In this document: positions 13,474 to 20,293 of the stretch, piece by piece
Position numbering within the stretch: the stretch's first letter is position 1
How the letters are laid out: each line of letters starts with the position of its first letter
Assembly (NCBI GenBank): GCA_036397815.1
Contig: DASWIE010000031.1
Coordinates: 1 to 20,294, forward strand
DNA: 20,294 bases
Direction: 5' to 3'
Origin: DASQFY01 sp036397815
GTDB lineage: Bacteria > Chloroflexota > Limnocylindria > QHBO01
The notes under the pieces: generated by a model
What the model saw: the letters and a program-made list of their open reading frames with translations, nothing else
Told to the model about the DNA's origin: nothing
Database searches by the model: none
Made by a program: the position numbers and the translations under genes

Positions 13474-13898
13474 GCTTCGACACGCTGGGACAACTCAACT
13501 GGCTGGCGGTCATCGTTGTCGGCGTGATCTATTTCGCGCTTGGCGCCCTCTGGTATTCGAACGTGCTCTTCGGGAAGCCGTGGCAGCGGGCGATCGGCTG
13601 GGATCCGACGACGCAGCCGCCGCAGATGAACCCGCTGACGTACGTCGTGCCCGGCCTGGCCTATGTCGTCATGGCGGTGGCGACCGGGATGATCGCCAAG
13701 GCGACCGGGACAGACACCCTGGGTGAGGGAGTCGTGCTGGGGCTGGTCATCGGGGTCGGCTATGCCCTGGCCGCAAGCCTGGTGGCGGCGTTCTTCACGC
13801 CGAACAGCCCGGCACCGATGACGTTGTTCGCGATCACGGGCGCGTACAACCTGATCGGCTTCCTGATCCTGGCCATCATCGTCTCGATCTGGACCTAG
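13470..13898 (+). CDS. DUF1761 family integral membrane protein
   Basis: 142 aa from ATG 13470. GGAGG (13459-13463) lies 6 nt before this ATG and directly abuts the ATG at 13464, so the later one is chosen. Four membrane segments are seen at roughly 9-29, 58-78, 88-108 and 116-138. The family signature is in the first helix and loop: GVIYFALGALWYSNVLFGKPW, where a Trp-Tyr-Ser group precedes a conserved Phe-Gly-Lys. No enzymatic role is known for the family. It is followed 2 bp later by the cupin gene. Confidence 0.88.
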   Translation: MSFDTLGQLNWLAVIVVGVIYFALGALWYSNVLFGKPWQRAIGWDPTTQPPQMNPLTYVVPGLAYVVMAVATGMIAKATGTDTLGEGVVLGLVIGVGYALAASLVAAFFTPNSPAPMTLFAITGAYNLIGFLILAIIVSIWT

Positions 13899-13900
13899 GC

Positions 13901-14284
13901 ATGGTTGAGGCGAAGCGCGTTTCCCAGGCGGAGCTCAAGCTGCTCCAGGCAAAGGTCACCAAAGACGGGGGCGCGCTTCGCTACCTGGAGGGGGCGAAGC
14001 ACGGGCTGCGAACGTCGATCTTCCACTCGCAGATCGTGCCCGGTAGCGGGCCGCCCGAGCACACCCACCCGTACGCGGAGATCTTTGTCCTGTTCGACGG
14101 GCAGGGACGCTACCGCGTCAACGAGGTCGAGCTCGACGCGGAGGCCGGCGACGTCGTGATCGTCCCGGCCGACTCGTGGCACTCGTTCACGAACACCGGG
14201 TCGGGCCTGCTGCGCCATGCGGCCGTCCACGAGGCGCCAGCGATGGAATCCACGTTCCGGTCCGAACCCGATTTTCCCGATTAG
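13901..14284 (+). CDS. Cupin-domain protein
   Basis: 127 aa, a single cupin_2 barrel. Cupin motif 1 is PPEHTHPYAEIFVLFDGQG with His, His and Glu in metal-ligand positions. Motif 2 is GDVVIVPADSWHSFTNTG, giving the third His. It is likely a small metal-binding isomerase or dioxygenase-like or sensory protein; the substrate cannot be inferred. The ATG is 2 bp after the DUF1761 stop, so translation is probably coupled. The TAG stop (14282-14284) doubles as the first half of the next gene's -10 hexamer. Confidence 0.9.
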   Translation: MVEAKRVSQAELKLLQAKVTKDGGALRYLEGAKHGLRTSIFHSQIVPGSGPPEHTHPYAEIFVLFDGQGRYRVNEVELDAEAGDVVIVPADSWHSFTNTGSGLLRHAAVHEAPAMESTFRSEPDFPD

Positions 14285-14294
14285 GCTGCGCACC
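14282..14294 (+). promoter_or_regulatory. Leaderless promoter -10 overlapping the cupin stop codon
   Basis: TAGGCT (14282-14287) followed by 7 nt and ATG 14295. The TAG is the cupin stop codon. No ribosome site precedes the ATG. Confidence 0.5.
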
Positions 14295-14726
14295 ATGGGC
14301 TACACCCTGCCCCCGACCGCGCGAGAGCTCATCGAGTCCGATGCAGTCGCGCACCTCGTGACGATCGACCCGGACGGGCGTCCCCAGGTCAGCCTCGCGT
14401 GGGTGGGCCTCGACGGCGACGAGATCGTCCTTGGCACGCTGCCGGATCAGAGCAAGCTCAAGAACCTGCGTCGCGATCCTCGGATCGCTCTCTCGATCCA
14501 GGGTGACCGGGTGAACGAGTGGGGGCTCCGCGAGTACCTGGTGGTGCACGGCACCGCAACGGTCACCGCTGGAGGGGCGGCTGAGCTCCTCCAGCGGCTG
14601 GCGTATACGTATCTCGGGCCGGGTGTCGTGTTTCCCGCCATGCCCAATCCGCCGCCTGGGTGGGTGACCCGGATCCGCGTCGAGCGGATCGCCGGCATCG
14701 GTCCATGGCGTCAGGCAGAGCGCTGA
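14295..14726 (+). CDS. PPOX-class F420-dependent oxidoreductase (pyridoxamine-5'-phosphate-oxidase-like fold)
   Basis: 143 aa with a split beta-barrel flavin/F420 fold. The segment AHLVTIDPDGRPQVSLAWVG (residues 19-38) is the family's opening strand pair. GTLPDQSKLKNLRRDPRIAL (53-72) is the cofactor-phosphate loop, and EYLVVHGTATV (~81-91) the central strand. Length and motifs fit the TIGR03618 type found in F420-using actinobacteria and Chloroflexota. FMN, F420 or heme-derivative binding cannot be separated by eye. Upstream in-frame extension to 14217 is antisense-free but overlaps the cupin, so ATG 14295 is used. Confidence 0.88.
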   Translation: MGYTLPPTARELIESDAVAHLVTIDPDGRPQVSLAWVGLDGDEIVLGTLPDQSKLKNLRRDPRIALSIQGDRVNEWGLREYLVVHGTATVTAGGAAELLQRLAYTYLGPGVVFPAMPNPPPGWVTRIRVERIAGIGPWRQAER

Positions 14727-14742
14727 TCGCTGCGGGCTGAAC

Positions 14743-15156
14743 TCAGCCGACGCTGACCGGCTCCATCTTCTCGACCCACTGGCTGCGCCAGGCGGGCGCG
14801 TCGAACGGATTGGCGAAGTAATCGGTCTGGCGAACGAGCTTGCCATCCTTGGTCTCGATGATCGAGACGGCGCTGACCGGGATCCCGTCGCCGTAGTCGA
14901 TCACGCTCTCGATGACCCAGGCGTCCCCTGGCTTCAGGATGCGCCGCAGCGACGCCTTGGGGCTCGTCCCGGAACCTGCCGGGTAGTTCTGGTTGACCGC
15001 CGCGATGTTGTCGCGGCCGCGAATCCGCTCACCCGACTGCGGCCATTCCTGGACCATGTCCTCGGCTGCCATCTCGTACGTCGCATTTGCGAACGCTTCG
15101 GGGTCGCCAGCCTCATACAGCGAGCGTAGGCGTTGGACCATCTCGTCGTCGTTCAT
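14743..15156 (-). CDS. SnoaL/NTF2-like family protein
   Basis: 137 aa from ATG 15156, with AGGAG 7 nt upstream; an in-frame start at 15183 has no ribosome site. The pattern fits a SnoaL-like cone fold: a helical start (MVQRLRSLYEAGDPEAFANA), then AAEDMVQEWPQSGERIRGRD, then AVSIIETKDGKLVRQTDYF. Members are often small isomerases, hydrolases or ligand-binding proteins. It converges on the PPOX gene with a 16-bp gap that contains a small GGCTGA-AC-TCAGCC hairpin. Confidence 0.82.
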   Translation of the reverse strand: MNDDEMVQRLRSLYEAGDPEAFANATYEMAAEDMVQEWPQSGERIRGRDNIAAVNQNYPAGSGTSPKASLRRILKPGDAWVIESVIDYGDGIPVSAVSIIETKDGKLVRQTDYFANPFDAPAWRSQWVEKMEPVSVG

Positions 15157-15243
15157 CGGGCTTCTCCTGGGGGTGTTGGTCACCCAGTGTCCGCCCGATG
15201 ACGACGCGAGTCGAGAGACTTATCCACCAATTTGCGACGTGCG

Positions 15244-15774
15244 TCAGGGAACGGCGATGTGCCAGACGCCGCCGACACCGTCGCCGGTCGCGTCTCCCGG
15301 GGCCGAATCGCTCGCGAAGTAGTAGAGCGGGGACCCGTCGTACGTCACCTGCGTGGTGCCGTCCGTGCGGGCGGTCGTGCCGATGTCTCCGGTCACCCCC
15401 TCGCCAGCGGTTGCCTCCGCACCTTCGTCGACCACGAACGGCGGCCAGTTTGTGACGCAACCCTCGTAGCAGCTGCTCTCGCCGTTGCTGTCGTTGTCGA
15501 ACGTGTAGAGCGTCATGCCGCCCTCGCCCGCCAGCGCGGAGCCGGCGCTCGTCTCGCTCACCGTGAGCTCTGCCCCGGCCGCGGCCTCGCTCTCGGACGG
15601 CTCGGCCGCCTCCGACTCCGGCGCGGGCGTCGATTCAACCGCGGCCTCGCTTTCGGAGGGGGTCGCGGTGGTGGCCGCCGCACACGCGGCAAGCACGAGC
15701 ATCAGGCTGGCCAGCAACGCGACGGCCGGCTGCCAGCTGTGGAAGCGGGGGCGAGCGGGTGTCGATTCAGACAT
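15244..15774 (-). CDS. Secreted-repeat (Y-X4-D) lipoprotein, COG4315 type
   Basis: 176 aa, with AGGAGG 7 nt before ATG 15774. The lipobox is LAAC (about 28-31). The linker (35-65) repeats SESEAA and PESEAAEP, rich in Glu and Ser. The domain has LYTFDNDSNGESSCYEGCVT, then NWPPF, and near the end PLYYFASDSAPGDATG and GGVWHI. These are the two Lipoprotein_15 repeats with the Tyr/Phe-X4-Asp motif. The SSCYEGC cysteines are typical. Members are found in the cell envelopes of actinobacteria and others; their biochemical role is unknown. Confidence 0.93.
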   Translation of the reverse strand: MSESTPARPRFHSWQPAVALLASLMLVLAACAAATTATPSESEAAVESTPAPESEAAEPSESEAAAGAELTVSETSAGSALAGEGGMTLYTFDNDSNGESSCYEGCVTNWPPFVVDEGAEATAGEGVTGDIGTTARTDGTTQVTYDGSPLYYFASDSAPGDATGDGVGGVWHIAVP

Positions 15775-15850
15775 GGAGGGTCCTCCTGGCGCGTGTCGTC
15801 AGTACTCGTCATACGGACCGCGTTACGTGGGGGCGGCGCATGATGACGAG

Positions 15851-16249
15851 GTGGCATCAGCCTTCGAGCAGCTCGACTTCGTGTACATGCCCAGCGACGA
15901 TGTGGCCGCCGACCTCACCTATTTCACCGAGGTCCTGGGCGGGCGACTGACCTTCGCGGTGGAGGCGATGGGCACCAGGGTGGCGATGATCGAGCTTACC
16001 CCCGAACCGCCGCAGATCCTGCTGGCCGACCACCTGGAGGGTGAGCGACCGGTGCTCGTCTACCGGGTGGCCGACCTGGGTCGCGCCCTGGACGATCTCG
16101 AGTCTCGCGGCTGGCAGCGGCAGCGGAGTTTCGAGATCCCACACGGACCGTGCTGTTCGTTCAAGGCGCCGGGCGGCCAGCGCATCGCCGTCTACCAGCG
16201 AGCGCGCCCTGAAGTGGCGGAGCACTTCGCCGGTCGTCGCGACTTCTAG
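15851..16249 (+). CDS. VOC-superfamily (glyoxalase/bleomycin-resistance/dioxygenase) protein
   Basis: 132 aa from GTG 15851. It has the two beta-alpha-beta-beta-beta units of a VOC fold: AFEQLDFVYMPSDDVAADLT then FTEVLGGRLTF, and VLVYRVADLGRALDDLESRG then CCSFKAPGGQRIAVYQRARP. The His/Glu metal ligands are not evident, so it may be non-metal-dependent. GTG 15851 lies 6 nt after CATGAT, a possible leaderless -10. The stop TAG lies within TAGGCT at 16247-16252, but no convincing gene follows at the leaderless distance. Confidence 0.85.
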   Translation: MASAFEQLDFVYMPSDDVAADLTYFTEVLGGRLTFAVEAMGTRVAMIELTPEPPQILLADHLEGERPVLVYRVADLGRALDDLESRGWQRQRSFEIPHGPCCSFKAPGGQRIAVYQRARPEVAEHFAGRRDF

Positions 16250-16588
16250 GCTGGTGCAATTGGCGGCTGACGGCGGGCCACAGTACCCCGAGTGCTACAA
16301 CCGACGTTTCTTTGGGCCTGAATGCGCGCCGGCAGTACTGTGCGTGCCTACCGGTGACAGTTCACGCGCGTGGAGTGTCGGTTACAGCACGCCCCGTGCT
16401 GCTCTGGCGGGGTCCCGCGCACTCGGATGGACCCTGGCGGTCGTCCCGCACCCGTTCCGCGCGGATGTGGTACGCTGGGTCAGCAACGCCCCGAAAACGG
16501 GGCCACATTACCGCGACACCACGATCACTCCTCTCAACGGCTTACGGCGAGATAGGTTCGCTGAGGTCGCACGAGAAGGAGTTTCTCT
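16250..16588 (+). other. Structured leader region of the zinc-ribbon gene, no gene seen
   Basis: No convincing ORF is present on either strand. Hairpins are CAGCACG-CCC-CGTGCTG (16385-16401) and GCCCCG-AAAA-CGGGGC (16488-16503). An extended -10, TGGTACGCT, ends at 16476. The second hairpin would sit in the 5' UTR, roughly 90-100 nt before the TTG start, if that promoter is used. It could be a regulatory leader. Confidence 0.4.
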
Positions 16589-16936
16589 TTGTACGCATCA
16601 ACGTCATACACCGACAAGATCCTGAGCTGCGTCGACTGTAGCCAGGAGTTCACGTTCACCGCGTCGGACCAGCAGTTCTATGCCGACCGGCAGTTCAGCG
16701 AGCCGCGCCGTTGCGCGACCTGCCGCGCCGCCAAGAAGGCAGCCCGCGGCGAGAGTGGCAGCTACAGCGGCGGGTCCAGCTACGGCGGTGGATCCAGCTA
16801 CGGCGGCTACAACAGCGGCCCGCGCGAGATGTTCAGCGCCACCTGCGACGGCTGCGGCCGCGAGGCACGCGTTCCGTTCCGGCCGACCGGCTCGAAGCCC
16901 GTCTACTGCAGCGATTGCTTCAGCACGCGACGCTAG
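16589..16936 (+). CDS. Double zinc-ribbon protein (zf-Tbcl type), TTG start
   Basis: 115 aa from TTG 16589, with AAGGAG (16576-16581) 7 nt upstream. The first ribbon (1-45) has CVDCSQEFTFTASDQQFYAD and RRCATCRAAKK, i.e. CxxC-x26-CxxC, the 'probable zinc-ribbon' seen in many Chloroflexota. A Gly/Ser/Tyr-rich linker (about 50-75: GSYSGGSSYGGGSSYGGY) follows, resembling low-complexity RNA-binding linkers. The second ribbon is CDGCGREARVPFRPTGSKPV then CSDC. The VPFRP...PVYC pattern is typical of the second knuckle. The protein has no signal peptide and is probably nucleic-acid-associated; a strong terminator and long leader suggest high expression. Confidence 0.9.
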   Translation: MYASTSYTDKILSCVDCSQEFTFTASDQQFYADRQFSEPRRCATCRAAKKAARGESGSYSGGSSYGGGSSYGGYNSGPREMFSATCDGCGREARVPFRPTGSKPVYCSDCFSTRR

Positions 16937-16951
16937 CGCGATCCTTCCGAC

Positions 16952-16985
16952 AAGGCCCGGCGGGCAATCGCCGGGCCTTTTGCTT
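16952..16985 (+). terminator. Intrinsic terminator after the zinc-ribbon gene
   Basis: GGCCCGGCG (16954-16962), a 6-nt loop, CGCCGGGCC (16969-16977) and TTTTGCTT. It is a perfect 9-bp stem plus U-run, 16 nt after the stop codon. Confidence 0.95.
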
Positions 16986-17024
16986 GCCTGAACCCATCGC
17001 GCGGCGGCGGCGTACCACTGACAG

Positions 17025-17975
17025 ATGAACCTTGCGCGCACGCACGGAGCCGGTCCCTGCCTGCCGGCCCTGGCCCTGGCCCTGACGCACGCGGCCTGCG
17101 CCACTTCCTACTCCACGCCATCGCAACAGGAGCCGCCCGTGTCCGCCACCAGCAGCAGCGCTGCCGCTTCCAGCCCCGATCCGTCGCGCTTCGTCAGCCA
17201 GAAGAGCGGCGCCCCCGCGGTCGAGGTCCGCACGACGGCGACGAATGCGGGTGTCAGCGTGACCGATCTGGCCTTCGAGAATGGCACGGGTGGCCAGACC
17301 GATGCCTACCTGCTCGAGCCCCAGTCCGGAGGGAGCGGCGCCGCGATCGTCTGGTTCCACTGGCTGGAGAGCGGCTCCCCGACCTCCAATCGGACCGAGT
17401 TCCTGGACGAGGCCACCGCCCTCGCGGGACGGGGCGTCGTCTCGCTGCTCGTCCAGGGCACGCTGCCATGGAGCCAGCCACCGACATCCGTAGCGTCCGA
17501 CGGCCAGGCCGTCGAGGCGGAGGTGGTCATGGTCCATCGGGCGCTCGAACTGCTTCGGGGCCGAGCCGACGTGGACCCCGTGCGCATCGCCCTGGTCGGC
17601 CATGACTTTGGCGGCATGTACTCCGCCCTGGCCGCCGGTTCCGATCCCGGAGTCGCCGCCCTGGCCATGCTCGCCCCCACAGCCCGCTGGGCCGACTGGT
17701 TTGTGGCCTATTGGCAGCTCGAGGAGTCGGACGAGGCGTACGCCAGCGGCATGGCGTCCCTCGACCCGGTGACCTGGCTGCCGGAGCTCGCCGGGCGACC
17801 GGTGCTGCTGCAGGTCGGCAGCGACGATGGCTACGTCCCTCCCGACGTGGTCGCCGACCTGACCGCGGCCATCGGCGGTGACGCGGACGTGCGCGAGTAC
17901 GAGGCCGGGCACGAGCTGAACGACGCCGCCCGGACCGATCGGGCCACGTGGCTGGCCGAGGTGCTAGGCCTCTAG
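17025..17975 (+). CDS. Exported alpha/beta hydrolase (dienelactone-hydrolase-like) with Asp at the nucleophile elbow
   Basis: 316 aa. The N-terminus (residues 1-26) is a signal peptide with a weak lipobox (HAAC), and a Ser/Pro/Ala-rich linker follows. The hydrolase domain starts near 70. It has an oxyanion-like strand VWFHWLESG, and the elbow GHDFGGMYS at residues ~193-201, where canonical GxSxG has Asp instead of Ser. The acid and base look intact: GSDDGYVPP (near 266) and AGHELND (near 295). An Asp nucleophile is known in haloalkane dehalogenases and epoxide hydrolases, but the fold here is more dienelactone-hydrolase-like. The start is ATG 17025, with no strong ribosome site. It converges with the dioxygenase gene (13-bp gap). 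Confidence 0.85.
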   Translation: MNLARTHGAGPCLPALALALTHAACATSYSTPSQQEPPVSATSSSAAASSPDPSRFVSQKSGAPAVEVRTTATNAGVSVTDLAFENGTGGQTDAYLLEPQSGGSGAAIVWFHWLESGSPTSNRTEFLDEATALAGRGVVSLLVQGTLPWSQPPTSVASDGQAVEAEVVMVHRALELLRGRADVDPVRIALVGHDFGGMYSALAAGSDPGVAALAMLAPTARWADWFVAYWQLEESDEAYASGMASLDPVTWLPELAGRPVLLQVGSDDGYVPPDVVADLTAAIGGDADVREYEAGHELNDAARTDRATWLAEVLGL

Positions 17976-17988
17976 CGGGAACGCGCTC

Positions 17989-18792
17989 CTACGCGACCTG
18001 GATGCCGATCTCCAGCGTGGCTGTGTAGCCGTCGCCCTGCGCTCCCGGAGTGAGCAGGAGCTGGTCGCCTCCCTGGTTGTAGATGCCGTCCGAGCCGTTC
18101 GGCACGTCGGCCGGCCCCTTGCTGGCGTACGGATCCCGCGCGTAGACCGCAGCAGTGACGGCCTCGTCAAGAAACAGCTGTGAGGTGAACTCCAGGCCGG
18201 CGTCCGCGCCCGCATCGGTCCGGATCTTGAAGTGGAGGTGGACGGCACGCCCCTGGTACCAGCCGGGGTAGATGGTGGTGAAGGAGGCGGCGCCGCTGGC
18301 ATCGGTCACCTGGTAGCCGCGAAGCCAGTCCTGGCCCACGTTGGCCTGCACGTCGGAGTACTCGCCCAGGGCGTCGCAGTGCCAGACGTCGACCAGTGCG
18401 CCCTCGAAGGCGGTGCAGGTGCTCCCGTCGAGGCGCGACACGGCGAAGGCCAACGCGAATGGCACTCCCGGGCGCTGCTCGCCGGTGGCGGAGTCGGCGC
18501 GGATGTCCGATCGGTTGAGCTTCTCGTCCACGAAGTACGGTCCTTCGGTCAGCTCCGGCCGCACGATGCAGGACGGAACGGCGACCGCGATGCCGGTCGC
18601 GCTCGCGGTTGCGGACGCGGAGCTGCCGCCCGTGCCGGGCGTGGCGGTCGCACCGGGCAGGCAGGCCGCCAGGATCGCGCCTCCGGCGGTCGTGCCCAGC
18701 AGGGCCAGCGCCTCGCGGCGGGTGAGGAGGCGCCCGACCGGCGCGCCGTCGTCGTCGAGCTGCATCGACTGTGTGGATTGCGTGGGTTGCAT
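17989..18792 (-). CDS. Exported intradiol ring-cleavage dioxygenase-like lipoprotein
   Basis: 267 aa from ATG 18792, with AAGGG 7 nt upstream. The signal TRREALALLGTTAGGAILAAC combines a Tat-like Arg pair and a lipobox (LAAC), so the protein is anchored outside the membrane. The catalytic domain resembles intradiol (protocatechuate/catechol) dioxygenases: PELTEGPYFVDEKLNRSDIR, ALVDVWHCDALGEYSDV, and YPGWYQGRAVHLHFKI. The two Tyr (in GEYSD and PGWYQGR) and two His (HLH) give the usual Fe(III) ligands. Such exported homologues are common in GC-rich bacteria but rarely assigned a substrate. It could act on aromatic compounds outside the cell. Confidence 0.92.
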   Translation of the reverse strand: MQPTQSTQSMQLDDDGAPVGRLLTRREALALLGTTAGGAILAACLPGATATPGTGGSSASATASATGIAVAVPSCIVRPELTEGPYFVDEKLNRSDIRADSATGEQRPGVPFALAFAVSRLDGSTCTAFEGALVDVWHCDALGEYSDVQANVGQDWLRGYQVTDASGAASFTTIYPGWYQGRAVHLHFKIRTDAGADAGLEFTSQLFLDEAVTAAVYARDPYASKGPADVPNGSDGIYNQGGDQLLLTPGAQGDGYTATLEIGIQVA

Positions 18793-18853
18793 TTGGGAGC
18801 CCTTCGTGAAGTGGCCTGGTACGTCGCAACTGTGCCTCCGGAGTCTGGGAGCC

Positions 18854-18884
18854 TCATGGGAGCCGTGTCTAGTAACTCTCATGA
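18854..18884. promoter_or_regulatory. Inverted repeat in the divergent gap upstream of the dioxygenase
   Basis: TCATGGGAG (18854-18862) pairs with CTCTCATGA (18876-18884), 8 of 9 positions, 13 nt apart. GGGAGCC occurs three times nearby (18795, 18847, 18858). A regulator-binding site for the dioxygenase or the plus-strand gene is plausible. Confidence 0.35.
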
Positions 18885-18970
18885 CCCTCCAAGGCGCGGG
18901 TACGAACCTGAGGGGCGTCGTTCCACCACCACACGTTGAAAGGAGACACAGAATTGGACCCGACGCAGAA

Positions 18971-19357
18971 CTACCTGGCCCCGGTGGCCGAGACGCCACC
19001 CCGGTCCCGATCGCGGTCCCGGGTGAAGGCCGCGCTGGCCGGCCTCGCCATCGCCGGGATGCTCACCACCTGGGGCGCCGCCAGCGTTCTGGCTGCCAGC
19101 CCCGACCCGAGCGCCAGCCCGAGCACCACGACGACGGATGACTCGACCGGAACCCGCAGGCGGCGGGCGACATCGGTCCCTGGCAGATCAGGCAGGCCGA
19201 TGTCCAGGATCATGGCGTCGATCCCGCTGCCGGCCTCCGCGATCTCGAGCGCCTCATGGCCCGATGCGGTGAGCTCGACCAGGTGGCGCTCGTCGCCGAG
19301 CATGCGGACCAACAGGCGGCCGAGCTTCGGATCGTCCTCGACTACCAAGAGGTGCAT
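18971..19357 (-). pseudogene. Response regulator receiver fragment, truncated after ~68 residues
   Basis: The frame begins with a good receiver: HLLVVEDDPKLGRLLVRMLG, then ALEIAEAGSGIDAMILDIGL with Asp52 as phospho-acceptor, then PDLPGTDVARRLR. The expected continuation (TAR segment, KPF, then the winged helix) is absent. From ~19154 downward the frame reads antisense of the secreted-protein gene. ATG 19357 is 6 nt behind TAGCCT. Only the first half of the receiver survives, so no functional regulator is expected, and the partner kinase is not in the window. Confidence 0.7.
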
Positions 19358-19369
19358 GGCACCAGGCTA
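19358..19369 (-). promoter_or_regulatory. Leaderless promoter -10 overlapping the MFS stop codon
   Basis: TAGCCT (19369-19364, minus strand), 6 nt, ATG 19357. The TAG is also the stop codon of the MFS gene upstream. Confidence 0.45.
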
Positions 19370-20293
19370 CGTTCGGTTCATGGGAATCACCTGAGAGCCT
19401 TCGACGGTCCCGATGTCTCCGCGGAGCGTCCACGCCAGCGCCAGCAACGCGAGGCCACTGCCCAGGCCGGCCACAACGTGCATTCCTGCCATGTCGAGCA
19501 GCTCGGCGACAGCTCCGCCGATCCCGGGGCCAATGATCGCGGCAAGCCCAAACACGGTTGCGCCCAGGACGCCCTGTGCCGTGGCCGCCGTCCCGTCGGG
19601 AGCGTGGCGCGACACATAGGCCACGCCACCCACCAGCAGCAGTGCGAAGCCCGCGCCGTGAAGCGCCATCGTCAGCGTCGCCAGTACGGGATCGCGCAGC
19701 AGGATCAGCGCCACGGCCCTCAACAGGAATGCCAGCGCCCCGATCAGGACCAGCCGCTCCAGGCCGATGCGAGCGCCGAGCCAGGGATACGCGAGCATGA
19801 GCGGGATCTCGACGGCGGCGCCGATCGCCCAGGAGGCGCCGACCAGCGACTCCGGCGCGCCGATGGCCACCAGGTGAATCGAGAGGAACGCGTTGATGGC
19901 CGTCGAGGAGCTCCAGACCAGCAGGATCGCCAGCAGGAAGCGCCGGAGCAAGGGGCTGCGCAGGACCAGGGCAAGGCCGCTGAGATGGGGCAGCGGCGAG
20001 ACCAGGTTTCGCGAGCGGAGCCCCAGCCCCACCAGGGCCGTCGCCGCCAGCGTGGCGACCAGCACGAAGAACATGGCGTGGATATCGGTCCACTGGATCA
20101 GCCAGCCGACGAGCACGACGCTGACGATGAACGAGGCGGAGCCCCAGACGCGAAGCCGGCCGTACCGATTCCGATCCTCGACCACCGTCTCCAGCGCCCG
20201 GGCGTCCAGGATCGGCGCCACCCCGGACATCATGAACGCCAGCGCCGATGCGGCCAGGGCGAGCGGCAGCGGACCGACCACCATCCCAACCAC
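19367..20293 (-). CDS. MFS transporter (MFS_1-like / HcaT-type), 5' truncated by window edge
   Basis: 308 residues visible, the C-terminal three quarters of a 12-helix transporter; the N-terminus lies beyond 20294. The loop RNRYGRLRVWGSASFIVS (early in the visible part) is characteristic of the MFS_1_like / phenylpropionate-permease-type and nucleoside-symporter-like families. About eight to nine hydrophobic helices follow, and GGVAYVSRHAPDGTAATAQG (about 222-241) is the second family loop. The C-terminal tail is short (VEGSQVIPMNRT). Substrate unknown. It ends 9 bp before the truncated regulator gene on the same strand. Confidence 0.88.
   Translation of the reverse strand: MVGMVVGPLPLALAASALAFMMSGVAPILDARALETVVEDRNRYGRLRVWGSASFIVSVVLVGWLIQWTDIHAMFFVLVATLAATALVGLGLRSRNLVSPLPHLSGLALVLRSPLLRRFLLAILLVWSSSTAINAFLSIHLVAIGAPESLVGASWAIGAAVEIPLMLAYPWLGARIGLERLVLIGALAFLLRAVALILLRDPVLATLTMALHGAGFALLLVGGVAYVSRHAPDGTAATAQGVLGATVFGLAAIIGPGIGGAVAELLDMAGMHVVAGLGSGLALLALAWTLRGDIGTVEGSQVIPMNRT

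Larger units (their letters stand above)
18954..19394 (+). pseudogene. Truncated small secreted-protein gene (TTG start), fused into antisense of a regulator
   Basis: AAAGGAG (18939-18945) and an 8-nt spacer precede TTG 18954. The first ~65 residues look genuine: a short polar N-terminus (DPTQNYLAPVAETPPRSRSR), a hydrophobic signal/anchor KAALAGLAIAGMLTTWGAAS, then LAASPDPSASPSTTTTDDST. After about 19150 the frame reads only the antisense of the response regulator (basic, Ser-rich, no family features). The mature part has therefore been lost or replaced. The family of the N-terminal part is not certain; it resembles short Ala/Ser-rich exported proteins. Confidence 0.6.

Noticed and set aside
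14730..14750. GGCTGA-AC-TCAGCC as a bidirectional terminator between the PPOX and SnoaL genes
   Set aside because: The stem is short with a two-base loop and no T-run; it is probably chance in GC-rich DNA.
16041..16625. Open frame covering the zinc-ribbon leader, with a TTG near 16258 behind TAGGCT
   Set aside because: The product has no family resemblance, and the frame overlaps the zinc-ribbon start region. It was considered as a leaderless gene, but the spacing (6 nt to ATT, or more to TTG) and composition do not support it.
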